Below, in pieces: positions 37,277 to 46,529 of a DNA stretch of 52,895 nucleotides. The notes under the pieces were generated by a model that searched no databases, had not been told where the DNA came from, and saw only the letters and a list, made by a program, of their open reading frames with translations. Positions within the stretch are counted from its first letter, which is position 1; each line of letters opens with the position of its first letter. Location of the stretch: NCBI GenBank assembly GCA_003696675.1, contig RFGH01000226.1, positions 1-52,895 on the forward strand, written 5' to 3'. Made by a program: the position numbers and the translations under genes. The DNA is from Planctomycetota bacterium (GTDB taxonomy: Bacteria; Planctomycetota; Phycisphaerae; Phycisphaerales; UBA1924).

Positions 37277-38197
37277 TCAGTCGTACAGGCCGGCCGTCGG
37301 GGGCAGCTCCACGCTCCGCAGTTCGAGGGTGGTCTCGATACGGAAGTTGGACTGGGTGGTATGGCGTTCGGCGAAGAAGAAGCTCAGAGTGTAATCCTGA
37401 CCATCCTCCAGCCACTCCAGCCGGTCGAGCTCGATGGTTTGCGAGACCGCCGAATGCACGCCGCCGATGTCGATCACAAGGTGCCCGTCGATGAACACCC
37501 AGACATCGTCGTCGCCGGTGAACTTGAAGCTGAGCCCCTGGTCGGCGTGATATGTAAACTCGGTCTGCAGCTCGAAGGTGAAGTGGAAGTTCTTCCCGGT
37601 ATTCGCGTAGTTGCCGTAGCCCTCGCCGTTGATCGGGAAGAACCCGCCAAGCCCCGCGAAATAATTGTCGAGCTTGTCGTCAAAGACATATACCGCCGAA
37701 CCAGGTTGCTTGACCAGCGTCAGCTCCAGCGGGATGGCGACATTCACGCCGCGCGTGTCCCGGAACCACTGGCGGAAGTTCTCGGCATTGGTCAAAGCAC
37801 CAACTTTTCGCTGATCGATCGATCCGCTTCGGTCACCGTCCCGCGACGCGATGTAATCGCGAGGCGGCATGATCGGCTGTCCGCTGGCATTGCGCCAGTT
37901 TCCAGTCAGCTTGTACCCGGTCGAGGCAAACACCGGCTTGCCATCCTCATCGAGCCGATCCGCGACCATGCCGACATAGTGCCCGAAGCCGGACGACGGC
38001 TGACGCTGGAAATCCGGGTGACCACCGGCCGCGTTACGGTCCTTGAAGTCCCGCACCGTGCCCGTCAGAGTGATGGTCGACGGGAGCTGGTCGATCCCGG
38101 AGCGATCGGGTGCGGCACTGGCGGCCGTGCCCTGCATCGCGAGGACGGTCATCGCCGCCGCGAGCGTGATCCCGGTTCGTTTGGTGCTGCTACGCAT
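37277..38197 (-). CDS. Fibro-slime domain secreted protein, copy 2
   Basis: 306 residues: signal peptide ([18 protein letters not shown]), then the same domain order as copy 1: [82 protein letters not shown] and [15 protein letters not shown], ending AGLYD as copy 1 ends AALYD. The N-terminal half differs more than the C-terminal PA14-like core. ATG 38197 is set by AAGGAGG nine bases upstream. It is followed after 79 bases by copy 1, a clear tandem duplication. Confidence 0.88.
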   Translation of the reverse strand: MRSSTKRTGITLAAAMTVLAMQGTAASAAPDRSGIDQLPSTITLTGTVRDFKDRNAAGGHPDFQRQPSSGFGHYVGMVADRLDEDGKPVFASTGYKLTGNWRNASGQPIMPPRDYIASRDGDRSGSIDQRKVGALTNAENFRQWFRDTRGVNVAIPLELTLVKQPGSAVYVFDDKLDNYFAGLGGFFPINGEGYGNYANTGKNFHFTFELQTEFTYHADQGLSFKFTGDDDVWVFIDGHLVIDIGGVHSAVSQTIELDRLEWLEDGQDYTLSFFFAERHTTQSNFRIETTLELRSVELPPTAGLYD

Positions 38198-38309
38198 GCC
38201 TGGTTCCTCCTTCGTCCCGGCTCGTTGCCGGAGACCCCTTGCCCGCCCCAACGAGGTGCCGTGCCTCATCGAGCCCCCCGGGGCGTGGAGGGGGCGGTCC
38301 GCGTGTGGT

Positions 38310-38555
38310 TCAGCCGATGCCCGTGCTATCGGTCGTTTGGACATGCCCGGTCAGTCCGGTCCCGGCGTCCGAACCCCGGGCGCTCAGCACCGCCGTGCCG
38401 ATCGAAAAAAGCATCGAGAGCCCCGAAGCCGCGATCGCCGCGATCAGGAGCACCTGGAAAAGCCGGCCCCCGCCGGCCCTGTCGTTCTCGAGCACATGCT
38501 CGAGCCCGCCCTCCGGCGAGAAACGCTCGCCCGATTGTGCAAAGAAGTTTGCCAT
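38310..38555 (-). CDS. Small single-helix membrane protein
   Basis: 81 residues: a polar N-terminus (MANFFAQSGERFSPEGGLEH), one membrane helix (about 33-57, FQVLLIAAIAASGLSMLFSI), and a short Gly/Thr-rich tail. GAGGAGG precedes the ATG. It lies 112 bases upstream of the fibro-slime pair on the same strand and could be co-expressed. The family is not recognised. Confidence 0.6.
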   Translation of the reverse strand: MANFFAQSGERFSPEGGLEHVLENDRAGGGRLFQVLLIAAIAASGLSMLFSIGTAVLSARGSDAGTGLTGHVQTTDSTGIG

Positions 38556-38801
38556 GCCTGCCTCCTCGTGTGTTGGGCCCCTTGAGGCTCCGGGCAGACC
38601 GTCACAAACGCCGTCAACCCCCGCCACCCTTCCTAGCGTGGAAAGCGTGGGTCCGTGCTCGAAATGCACGGATCGTGCCGATTCTGCCGATCTGTCCTGC
38701 CGTCGCCGAGCGTGCGATTCGCCCGAGTTTCGGCGGTTTTCACCCCCGCCCGGTCCGAGAACCGAGCCAGCGGCGAATACGATCCGGCACGGAGGAACGG
38801 C

Positions 38802-40133
38802 ATGGATGCGTTTGTGATCGAGGGCGGGCGTCGGATCAACGGTCGGCTTCGGGTCAACGGATCCAAGAACTCCGCCCTGCCGATCATGGCCGCAGTCCTC
38901 CTCACCGATGAGCCCATCACCCTCCGCGATGTCCCCGACCTGTCCGACATCCGCAACATGGTCCGCCTGCTCGGCGAACTCGGCGTCGTCATCGCCCGGG
39001 AGACCGACACCGCAGGCCGCCCCATCTTCTGCATCCAGACCATGGATGAACGGGCCAGCCATGCCCGCTACGACATCGTCCGCACCATGCGGGCGAGCAT
39101 CTGCGTCCTCGGACCGATGCTGGCACGACGCGGGCGCGCCAGGGTGTCCCTGCCCGGCGGGTGCGCCATCGGGCAGCGTCCCGTCGACCTGCACCTCAAA
39201 GGCCTCCAAGCCCTCGGCGCGCGGATCACGCTCGAAGACGGCGACATCATCGCCGAGACACCGCCCGGCGGCCGACTGATCGGCGCCACCATGTTCCTGG
39301 GAGGCGCCAACGGCTCGACCGTGCTCGGCACCGCCAATGTCATGTCGGCCGCCACGCTCGCCAAGGGCACCACCATCATCGAGTGCGCCGCCTGCGAGCC
39401 CGAAATCGTCGACCTCGCCAATATGCTCAACTCCATGGGAGCCCGGATCGAGGGGGCGGGTTCGCCCCGCATCACGATCCGCGGCGTCGAAACGCTTCGC
39501 GGAGTGGACCACACTGTCATCCCCGACCGTATCGAAGCCGGCACACTCATGTGCGCCGCTGGCATCACCGCCGGCGACCTCATACTCGACAACTGCCCCC
39601 TCGACGCACTCATGGCGGCCACGGAGACCCTCGAAGCCATCGGCGTCGCGATCGATCCCATCGGCTCCGGCGACGATCCCATGCGCCGCACCTGCCGGGT
39701 CACCCGCCCGGGCACCCTCCGCAGCGTCCAGATCACCACGCAGCCCCACCCGGGCTTCCCGACCGACCTTCAGGCCCAGTTCATGGCCCTGCTGTGCCTG
39801 GCGGAGGGCAACAGCGTCGTCACCGAGAAGATCTTCCCCGAGCGTTTCTTGCATGTGGCCGAGTTGCAGCGGATGGGGGCATCGCTCGTCCGGCAGGGCG
39901 CCACCGTGGTCGTGACCGGGGTCGAGAGGCTCAACGGCGCCCCGGTGATGGCGTCGGACCTGCGCGCCTCGGCGGGGCTCGTGCTCGCAGGTCTCGCCGC
40001 CGAGGGAACCACCACCATCAACCGCGTGTATCACATCGACCGCGGATACGAAGCCCTGGAGCACCGATTGGCGTCCCTCGGCGCGTCGATCCGACGGGAG
40101 AAAATGACGACCGAGTCGGTCCCGGCGGGCTGA
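38802..40133 (+). CDS. murA: UDP-N-acetylglucosamine 1-carboxyvinyltransferase
   Basis: A 443-residue MurA, the committed step of peptidoglycan synthesis (transfer of enolpyruvate to UDP-GlcNAc). Lys22 is in NGSKNSALP. Catalytic C121 is in LPGGCAIGQRPVDLHLKGLQ, the position that fosfomycin alkylates, so this enzyme is expected to be of the fosfomycin-sensitive Cys type. Two inverse alpha/beta barrels of normal length follow. GGAGG precedes the ATG. It converges on ptsH with three bases between the stops. Confidence 0.96.
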   Translation: MDAFVIEGGRRINGRLRVNGSKNSALPIMAAVLLTDEPITLRDVPDLSDIRNMVRLLGELGVVIARETDTAGRPIFCIQTMDERASHARYDIVRTMRASICVLGPMLARRGRARVSLPGGCAIGQRPVDLHLKGLQALGARITLEDGDIIAETPPGGRLIGATMFLGGANGSTVLGTANVMSAATLAKGTTIIECAACEPEIVDLANMLNSMGARIEGAGSPRITIRGVETLRGVDHTVIPDRIEAGTLMCAAGITAGDLILDNCPLDALMAATETLEAIGVAIDPIGSGDDPMRRTCRVTRPGTLRSVQITTQPHPGFPTDLQAQFMALLCLAEGNSVVTEKIFPERFLHVAELQRMGASLVRQGATVVVTGVERLNGAPVMASDLRASAGLVLAGLAAEGTTTINRVYHIDRGYEALEHRLASLGASIRREKMTTESVPAG

Positions 40134-40136
40134 GCC

Positions 40137-40415
40137 TTACTCGTCCTCGTCGAACCCGCGTCCGACCAGATCGGCCAGGTTCTGCAAGCAAGAGTCCGCA
40201 TCATCGCCGGTGCACACGATCTCGATCTCGGTGCCCTGGGTCGCTGCGAGCATCATGAGATCCATGATGGACTTGCCGTCGGCCTCGCCATCTACGGTGC
40301 GGACGAGCACCTCGCAGACAAACCGATCGGCAAGGGCGGCGAAGTCCGTCGCGGGGCGCGCGTGCAGACCGTACTTGTTGACGATCGTCACCTTGGCCGA
40401 ACGGACCTCGGGCAA
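40137..40415 (-). CDS. ptsH: HPr-family phosphocarrier protein
   Basis: 92 residues from the TTG at 40415, which follows GGAGA by seven bases and brings the protein to normal HPr size. A longer ATG start at 40526 would overlap ptsN in a meaningless frame. Phosphorylation His18 is in NKYGLHARPATDFA. Regulatory Ser49 is in GKSIMDLMML, the site used by HPr kinase in lineages that have it. The acidic tail is DEDE. It lies 61 bases downstream of ptsN. No EI or sugar permease is nearby, so a regulatory PTS is likely. Confidence 0.9.
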   Translation of the reverse strand: MPEVRSAKVTIVNKYGLHARPATDFAALADRFVCEVLVRTVDGEADGKSIMDLMMLAATQGTEIEIVCTGDDADSCLQNLADLVGRGFDEDE

Positions 40416-40476
40416 AGGGCGGTCTCCACGGGCACCGGCCGGCGGCCGGGGCAAGGGTTGGATTGGGCGGTGTTGG

Positions 40477-40959
40477 TCACCCGCCGAGATGCTGATGGTC
40501 GGCCTCGTCGAGCAGTGATAGCACATCCTCCGCGGTCGAAGACTGGCGGAGGAACCGGCGGAAGGTGTCCTTGGACAGATTCTTGAAGATCGTCTCCATC
40601 GCCTGCAGATGCTCCTCCGGGCGATCCTCGGGGCTGAGGAGAAGGAAGACGGTGTAGACCGGCTGCTTGTCGAGCGCGTTGAAGTCGATGCCGTGCTGAG
40701 AGATGCCGATCGCCGCCCGTATCTGCTTGACGGCCTTGTGTTTCACATGGGGCACCGCGACGCCGCGCCCGAAACCGGTCGATCCCTTGCGTTCACGATC
40801 GAGTAGTTTATTGACCAGTTCCTCTTCGGCATCGGGCGAAGCCGCACCGTCGCGGACGAGCGCTCCGATCAGCTCACGCACCGCGTCATCCCGCTCGGAC
40901 GACTGCAACTTGGGAATCACGGCGTTCGGTTGGACGATCTCGGTCAGCTTCATCGTCAT
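40477..40959 (-). CDS. ptsN: PTS EIIA (nitrogen/fructose type)
   Basis: A 160-residue EIIA-2 domain protein. The active-site His71 is in GVAVPHVKHKAV, preceded by ERKGSTGFGRG. It has the typical LLLSPEDRPEEHLQAM and LSKDTFRRFL segments. No EIIB or EIIC is fused or adjacent. With hpf upstream and ptsH downstream it mirrors the regulatory PTS-Ntr gene order of proteobacteria, in which EIIA-Ntr controls targets such as potassium transport. rpoN itself is not in the window. Confidence 0.92.
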   Translation of the reverse strand: MTMKLTEIVQPNAVIPKLQSSERDDAVRELIGALVRDGAASPDAEEELVNKLLDRERKGSTGFGRGVAVPHVKHKAVKQIRAAIGISQHGIDFNALDKQPVYTVFLLLSPEDRPEEHLQAMETIFKNLSKDTFRRFLRQSSTAEDVLSLLDEADHQHLGG

Positions 40960-40970
40960 GGACCCCCGGA

Positions 40971-41279
40971 TTAGCGGTTCTCGAGCTTCTGCTTTTCCTT
41001 ATGGTCGTGCAGCTGCCGCTCGGCCTTATGAATGACCTCGTCGATCAAGGCATACACATCGTGGCCCTCGGCCTTGGCGACAAACTCCGGGTGGGCCCGT
41101 ACGGCGACAAGGAGTTCACCCTTGAAGAAGGACTTGGACGCAACTTCCTGGGAGAAGGTGAAGTCCATCTGCTGGACGAAGTCGTCGTACTTGGCCGCAA
41201 GCCGCTCGCCCTTCTGCTGGACATGGCGCTCAATCGCCGGGGTGATCTCCATCTGGCGTCCGGTCACATTGATCCGCAT
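40971..41279 (-). CDS. hpf: Ribosome hibernation promoting factor (HPF/RaiA family)
   Basis: A 102-residue short-form HPF, matching MRINVTGRQMEITPAIERHV and then KAEGHDVYALIDEVIHKAER with a KEKQKLENR tail. It binds the 30S subunit in stationary phase. It lacks the C-terminal dimerisation extension of long HPF. GGAAAGGAG precedes ATG 41279. Eleven bases separate it from ptsN, so it is in the same operon. Confidence 0.93.
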   Translation of the reverse strand: MRINVTGRQMEITPAIERHVQQKGERLAAKYDDFVQQMDFTFSQEVASKSFFKGELLVAVRAHPEFVAKAEGHDVYALIDEVIHKAERQLHDHKEKQKLENR

Positions 41280-41332
41280 CGGGCCACTCCTTTCCGTCCG
41301 GAGGCGGGCCTCCGGGGTTCTCTGAACACAGT

Positions 41333-42289
41333 CTAAGCGCCCTTCTGCCCGGGTTCCCCGGCGGCGTCGGTATCGGGCTGGGCGCCCGTCATGGACCTGC
41401 GGGCCTGGGCCGCAGCCTCCTGCGCGTCCTTGGCGGCGATCACACGCGGACCCTGGGCGCCGGCGGGCTGGCCAATCGACGCGGACTCGGGCGTCAGCAC
41501 ACCCGCGGTGATCACGAAACGCAGCGCCTCCTCGATCGAAACCTCGACCGGGATCGCGTTCTGCTCGAGCACATTGATCGTGAACCCGGTGAACGGCGTG
41601 GGCGAAGTGGGGATAAAGATGGACACCACCCGCCCACCCGCGGGACCGTCGATCACACGCAGCGAGCTGCCCGTCAGGAAGCCGAGTGTCCACACACCCG
41701 CGCAGGGATACTCGACCAGCACAACCTTCGAGAAAGCCATCTTCTTCTCGCCGAGGATCAGATCGACCACCTGTTTGACATGCGGGTAGACCTGTTTGAA
41801 CCCCGGAATGCGGGCGATCAGCCGCTCGACGCGGTGGTAGAGACGCCGCCCGAAGAAGTTGCCCAGCAGCACACCGGCCAGGTAGATCAGCAGAATGGCG
41901 ACAAGAAAACCCGTGAGGTTGAGGTACCAATGCTCGTTCCAAAAGCCCTGCAGGTACTGCCGCCGCAACTCACGCCGGATCACCTGGTCTGACGCGTTCG
42001 GGCGTACAGTGCCGAGCACCTTGGCCTGGAGAATCTCGTCCTCGGTGATGCGGAACCACTCGGGCATCGATTGCTCTTCGAAGACCTTCGGCACGACCCA
42101 GAGCACGGCCGTCCGCGTGGCGCGATTGATCGGCTGGGCTACATTGGTGTAGACGAAGCCGAAGGCCTGCCACAGGATCCACAGGGTGACGATGGTCGGC
42201 AGCAGGATGCCCAAGCCGCGTCCGAAGAAACGCTTGAAGTCCGCCGTGAAAGAGTCGGCCATCCGGGCTGGCTCCGTGTTCTCCGGCAT
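41333..42289 (-). CDS. DUF502 family membrane protein
   Basis: 318 residues. An N-terminal helix (GRGLGILLPTIVTLWILWQA) is followed by a long insertion (about residues 55-120), and a second helix (LTGFLVAILLIYLAGVLLGN). The conserved DUF502 cytoplasmic domain includes PGFKQVYPHVKQVVDLILGE, VEYPCAGVWTLGFLTG and FIPTSPTPFTGFTINVLEQN, and ends in an Ala/Gln-rich tail. The family is widespread, with an envelope-associated but undefined role. It starts the likely DUF502-hpf-ptsN-ptsH operon, 53 bases ahead of hpf. Confidence 0.9.
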   Translation of the reverse strand: MPENTEPARMADSFTADFKRFFGRGLGILLPTIVTLWILWQAFGFVYTNVAQPINRATRTAVLWVVPKVFEEQSMPEWFRITEDEILQAKVLGTVRPNASDQVIRRELRRQYLQGFWNEHWYLNLTGFLVAILLIYLAGVLLGNFFGRRLYHRVERLIARIPGFKQVYPHVKQVVDLILGEKKMAFSKVVLVEYPCAGVWTLGFLTGSSLRVIDGPAGGRVVSIFIPTSPTPFTGFTINVLEQNAIPVEVSIEEALRFVITAGVLTPESASIGQPAGAQGPRVIAAKDAQEAAAQARRSMTGAQPDTDAAGEPGQKGA

Positions 42290-42448
42290 CTGTCGCCGGG
42301 GCGTCAGGGTCCGAGAGCCTTCGCGGCCCCCGATCGGTCCGGCGGGTTCCTTCCCGCTTGCGCCATTCTACGGTTTCGGATCGACCCGGTTCTCCATTCC
42401 GGGCGTACGCTGACCGAACACCGAACGGACACTCAGGAGGCGGCACGC

Positions 42449-43489
42449 ATGCGGGTTCTGGTCACCGGAGGAGCGGGGTACATCGGTTCGCACGCCTGCC
42501 AGCGCCTGCTGAGGGACGGGCACACCGTCGTCGCCCTCGACTCGCTCTACCGTGGGCACCGCGAGCCGATGGACCTGCTCGCGGCCCAGTTCCCCGAACG
42601 CTTCTCGTTTGTCCATGCCGACATCGGCGACGCCCAAGCGGTCCGATCCGCCGTGGACGGGGCCGATCTCGACACGGTCATGCATTTCGGGGCGGTGGCA
42701 TATGTCGGCGAATCGGTCGAAGACCCGATCTGGTACTACCGCAACAACATCGGATCGGCCGTCACCATGCTCGGAGCGCTCGACCAGGCCCGTGACGGGC
42801 GGGGCGTCGACCGGATCATCTTCTCGTCATCCTGCGCCACCTACGGCGATCCGCCGGAGGGCATGATCCCAGTCCCCGAGACATGCCCGCAGCACCCAAC
42901 CTCGCCCTACGGACGCACCAAACTGCACTTCGAGCACATCCTGCTCGACTACGCCGAGATGCGCGCCCGCGCCGGACGCCCGCTCGCCCTGACCATGCTC
43001 CGCTACTTCAATGTCGCCGGCTGCGACCGCTCGGGCCTCCTCGGCGAGGACCACACGCCCGAGACGCACCTGATCCCCGTCGCCATACAGGCCGCCCGGG
43101 GCAAGCGTCCGGGCATGTCGATCTTCGGCACCGACTACCCCACGCCCGACGGCACCTGCGTGCGCGACTATGTCCATGTCGAGGATTTGATCGACGCCCA
43201 TGTCCGCGCCGCCGAAAGGGTCCCCCCCGGCGCCCGCGAGGCCTTCAATGTCGGCATCGGCGAGGGCTACTCGGTCCGCCAGATCCTCGACTCGGTCCGC
43301 CGTGTCACCGGGCGAGACTTCGAAGTCACCGAATCGGGCCGCCGGGCTGGCGACGCGATCGCCCTGTACAACGACCCGTCGAAGATCCGTCGCGAGCTCG
43401 GCTGGTCGCCTGAAGTCACCGACATCGACGAGGTCGTCTCGACCGCGTGGTCATGGTTCGAGAAGCACCCGGACGGCTACAAGAGCTGA
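42449..43489 (+). CDS. galE: UDP-glucose 4-epimerase
   Basis: A 346-residue SDR-family epimerase interconverting UDP-glucose and UDP-galactose (or the GlcNAc pair). The NAD site is GGAGYIGSH. The catalytic Ser lies in FSSSCATYGD and the YxxxK pair is Y154/K158 in SPYGRTKLHFE. The substrate region has TMLRYFNVAGCD, then IPVAIQAARGKRPGMSIFGT and CVRDYVHVEDLIDAH. AGGAGG is eight bases before the ATG. A TACGCT at 42406-42411 may be the -10 element. It is divergent from the DUF502 gene. Confidence 0.94.
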   Translation: MRVLVTGGAGYIGSHACQRLLRDGHTVVALDSLYRGHREPMDLLAAQFPERFSFVHADIGDAQAVRSAVDGADLDTVMHFGAVAYVGESVEDPIWYYRNNIGSAVTMLGALDQARDGRGVDRIIFSSSCATYGDPPEGMIPVPETCPQHPTSPYGRTKLHFEHILLDYAEMRARAGRPLALTMLRYFNVAGCDRSGLLGEDHTPETHLIPVAIQAARGKRPGMSIFGTDYPTPDGTCVRDYVHVEDLIDAHVRAAERVPPGAREAFNVGIGEGYSVRQILDSVRRVTGRDFEVTESGRRAGDAIALYNDPSKIRRELGWSPEVTDIDEVVSTAWSWFEKHPDGYKS

Positions 43490-43744
43490 CAAGCGCGCGC
43501 CGAGCGGTTTCAGCCGCCCGCGCCGGTCTCTCCCTCCCCGAAAAAACGCGCACACCCGTCCAGCCCCGGTGCTCCTCGTCCGGCTCGATCAGTCGCAGGC
43601 TCACCCCGCACACCAGCGGCCGTCCGCCCGTGACTCGGCTCGAACAGCCGAGCCAACGCCAACAGTGGCATTCGTCAAAGAGCGAAGGCGGCTGGCAAAT
43701 CGGCAGAGAGCGGCAAAGAACACGCCGACTCGCCACAAACACAA
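43490..43744. other. Intergenic, hairpin only
   Basis: No gene is supported between galE and the tRNA-Ile terminator. CTCGGCT / AGCCGAG at 43634-43652 forms a seven-base-pair hairpin without a T-run. A GC-rich stretch with GAAAAAACGCG lies at about 43550. Function is not assignable. Confidence 0.4.
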
Positions 43745-43772
43745 CAGGGACCAGCGTTTGCGCCGGTCCCTG
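43745..43772 (-). terminator. Candidate terminator after tRNA-Ile
   Basis: On the minus strand CAGGGACCGGCG pairs with CGCTGGTCCCTG (twelve pairs, one G-U) around loop CAAA, followed by TTGTGTTTG. It lies about 35 bases past the tRNA 3' end. Confidence 0.55.
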
Positions 43773-43806
43773 CCGCTTGTTGCCGTTCCTCGCCAGAGGG
43801 AGATAG

Positions 43807-43880
<74 letters not shown>

Positions 43881-43935
43881 TCCGGGCCGGGTGGCCCTCG
43901 GGCGGGCAGTATAGACCCGGCTCCGGGCGAGGTCA

Positions 43936-45738
43936 TCAAGCCGGTGAGGGGTCCAGGGGAATGGTCAACAGAAACTCGGCCCCGTGATCCCGGCGGCGGG
44001 TCATGCGGAGGTCGCCGCCCATTTCTCGGGCCAGCCCACGGGACAATGCCAGCCCCAGGCCCAGCCCCGGGCGGGAACTCTCGGCCGCGCCCGGGCCGCG
44101 GTGGAACTCGCCGAAGACTCGTTCCCGCTCCCGGCGGGGGACGCCCGGGCCATGGTCGGCGATCAGCAGTTCGAGGTGGCGGTCGGTGCGGGTGATGTCC
44201 AGGTGGATGCGGGTGTCGGCATCCTCCGGCTCGGGAGCGCCGGGAACGGGCTGGGGCAGGGCATACTTGCACGCGTTCTCGATCAGGTTCATAAGGATCC
44301 GCTCGACCGAGCGGGGGTCGCAGGTGACAGTCCGGGGCGGGTCACCCGCATCGACCGAGGGATCGACCGAGACGATCAGGTCCATGCCGGACTGCTCGGC
44401 CCGCCGGCTGAGCACCGGACGCACGCGGGCGAGCAGCTCGGACGCGGTGATCGACCGCTCACCGGGCGGGCGGGCGTCGCCCGGGCGGCGCCGGGTCAGG
44501 CGGGCGTACTCGAGCACATTCTCGACGATCTCGCCGAGCCGGACGGACTCGCGGTCGAGGGTGTTCAGGTACTCGGCTTTGGCCTTCTCATCGGTAACCA
44601 TGCCGCCGGCGAGCATCTGGGCGTAGAGCCGGAAGGTGGTCAACGGCGTGCGGAGCTCGTGGGTGACTGCCCCGACGAACCTGGCCCGGCGGTCGCTGAG
44701 GCGCAGGGTCGCCCGGAGCACGGCGGCCACCGCGATCAGGGCCGTCAGGGTCGCCAGCCAGGTGACAAGCAACGCCCAGAGGGCTGGGGTCATGCGTTCC
44801 TTCGGCATGGCGACCGCCTTGTCGGGCAGGAGCAGGGCCGGGATCGTGGCCAGGCGATAGGCCCGGCCCTCGCGCTCCAGTCGGAGGGCGTCCGCGCCGC
44901 GGGCGGGCAGCAGTGTGGTGGCCGGCAGCAGATCGGAGATCGATTCGGTCAAAGAGCGTTCGAGGAGTGCCCAGTCGAGGCTGACCCCCTCGGCGCGGGG
45001 GCCGTCGGGGGTGGTCAGCGTGCGGACGAGCACCAGTTCCGGGGGGCCTGAGTCCGAATCGAGCCAGCGGGGCTCGACGGCGGCGGGAGCAGCGGTTCCA
45101 GGAAGGCCGATTGCGCCGTCCTCCAGCATGAGGGCGCTTTCGGCGGCCCGGTCCGAACGGGTGGCCCCGGATTGAGGGGCGGGGACAGATTGGCGGCTGG
45201 CGTCGGTTTCGCGTGTGGCGATGCTGGCGATCTGCTTGCGAGCCGCGAAGTCGTAGGACTGGGCCTGGGACTCGGGCTGGGGGTCAGGCTCTGACCCGGG
45301 TGCGGGCGTGTCGGCGAGTTCCTCGAATGGGGGAGATTGCTGGAGCTGCTGGGCGAGGTCGCGGGTGCGGTCGTCGGTGGCGGCGACCTCCCCGGAAGGG
45401 GTGATTTCGAAGAACCCTTTCGCGTAGGCGTTGTGGAAGATCTGGGGCGAAGCGGTTTGGACGATGTGTTCGTCGCGCTCGGGTTGGAGCCTGCCGGCGA
45501 CGATGGGGATGCCCGACCCGGCGGGGCGGGCGGCTTCCATGGCGATGATCGATGCGAGTTGGGAGTCGAGGCGCCAGAGGGCGAGGCGGATGAGTTCCTG
45601 GCGCTGGGACTCGGCGCGGATCTCGGCGTTGCGGGCCTCGAGCCGGGTGACGGCGACGCTGGCCCACGCCAAGGCGGCCAGCACGACGCCCGCGCCGAGC
45701 CCGAAGCCCCACCAGAGCCTCTGGCGTCGGGCGATCAC
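43936..45738 (-). CDS. Sensor histidine kinase
   Basis: A 600-residue membrane sensor kinase. TM1 is about 10-31, followed by a long Pro/Gln/Ser-rich extracytoplasmic sensor of about 280 residues, then TM2 about 318-342. The DHp domain has H360 in GAVTHELRTPLTTFRLYAQM. The HATPase domain has the N-box NLIENACKYA, G1 ADHGPGVP and G2 GLGLGLALSRGLA. No HAMP domain separates TM2 from the kinase. The start overlaps the response-regulator stop (ATGA), so the pair is translationally coupled. The signal is unknown. Confidence 0.93.
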   Translation of the reverse strand: MIARRQRLWWGFGLGAGVVLAALAWASVAVTRLEARNAEIRAESQRQELIRLALWRLDSQLASIIAMEAARPAGSGIPIVAGRLQPERDEHIVQTASPQIFHNAYAKGFFEITPSGEVAATDDRTRDLAQQLQQSPPFEELADTPAPGSEPDPQPESQAQSYDFAARKQIASIATRETDASRQSVPAPQSGATRSDRAAESALMLEDGAIGLPGTAAPAAVEPRWLDSDSGPPELVLVRTLTTPDGPRAEGVSLDWALLERSLTESISDLLPATTLLPARGADALRLEREGRAYRLATIPALLLPDKAVAMPKERMTPALWALLVTWLATLTALIAVAAVLRATLRLSDRRARFVGAVTHELRTPLTTFRLYAQMLAGGMVTDEKAKAEYLNTLDRESVRLGEIVENVLEYARLTRRRPGDARPPGERSITASELLARVRPVLSRRAEQSGMDLIVSVDPSVDAGDPPRTVTCDPRSVERILMNLIENACKYALPQPVPGAPEPEDADTRIHLDITRTDRHLELLIADHGPGVPRRERERVFGEFHRGPGAAESSRPGLGLGLALSRGLAREMGGDLRMTRRRDHGAEFLLTIPLDPSPA

Positions 45739-46451
45739 GCGGGTGCGCTCCCGTCGGTCTCGTCGGCGAGCATGTAGCCCTTGCCGCGGAGTGTGCGGAT
45801 GACCTTGGGGTTGGCGGGGTCGTCGTCGAGGGATTCGCGGAGCCTGGCGATGGTCATGTCAACGGTGCGGGTGTGGGTGCCGCGGGGGTCAAGGCCCCAG
45901 ACCCGCTGGAGGAGTTCGTCGCGGGACACGGCCCTTCCGGGGTTGGCGGCGAGGTAGCCGATGACCTCGGCCTCGCGCTCGGTGAGGGTGCGTTTGACGC
46001 CGCCGGGGAGGGTGGCTTCGCGTCGATCGAAGTCGATGGAGCGTCCGGCGATGTCGATGGCCGTGCGGCTGGTCGGGCGGGCGGGAGAGCGCCGCAGGAC
46101 GGCTTCGATGCGGGCCATGAGTTCGTCGATGCTGAAGGGCTTGACGATGTAGTCGTCGGCGCCGAGGCGGAGCCCGCCGATGCGGTCTTCTTCTTCGCCC
46201 CGGGCGGTGAGGAAGATGACGGGCTGGGCGGGGCGGGCCTTGCGGAGTTCGGTGAGGACCTTGGTGCCGTCCATGCCGGGCATCATGATGTCGAGGAGGA
46301 CGAGGTCCGCGTCGACGGCGAGGGCGAGGTCGAGCCCGGCGCGGCCGTCGGCGGCTTCGTGGACGCCGTAGCCGCTGTATCGGAGCATGTCGACGATGCC
46401 GCGCCGGATGGCGGCGTCGTCTTCGACCACGAGGATCACGCCGAGTGACAT
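45735..46451 (-). CDS. OmpR-family response regulator
   Basis: 238 residues. The receiver has the acidic pair EDD, phospho-acceptor D54 in LVLLDIMMPGMDG, Thr in FLTARGEE, and K104 in DDYIVKPF. The C-terminal winged helix has RTLTEREAEVIGYLAANPGR and RTVDMTIARLRESLDDDPAN, ending IRTLRGKGYML. ATG 46451 is chosen over 46475 because GGAGCAAC precedes it and homology starts there. It is cotranscribed with the kinase and 78 bases downstream of the DUF4139 gene's stop on the same strand. Confidence 0.94.
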   Translation of the reverse strand: MSLGVILVVEDDAAIRRGIVDMLRYSGYGVHEAADGRAGLDLALAVDADLVLLDIMMPGMDGTKVLTELRKARPAQPVIFLTARGEEEDRIGGLRLGADDYIVKPFSIDELMARIEAVLRRSPARPTSRTAIDIAGRSIDFDRREATLPGGVKRTLTEREAEVIGYLAANPGRAVSRDELLQRVWGLDPRGTHTRTVDMTIARLRESLDDDPANPKVIRTLRGKGYMLADETDGSAPA

Positions 46452-46529
46452 GGGTGTTGCTCCGTCCCTGGACAATGCCGGGCCGGCGTTCTCACGCGGG
46501 CCGCGGCCTGGATCCGATCTTGGGATGTT

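Noticed and set aside
38556-40064. Minus-strand frame extending the small membrane protein across murA
   Set aside because: The extension is antisense to murA and low complexity. The ribosome site and helix define a start at 38555.
40416-40526. Longer ATG start for ptsH at 40526
   Set aside because: It would overlap ptsN by 50 bases and add a meaningless Pro/Arg-rich N-terminus. The TTG at 40415 has a ribosome site and gives the family length.
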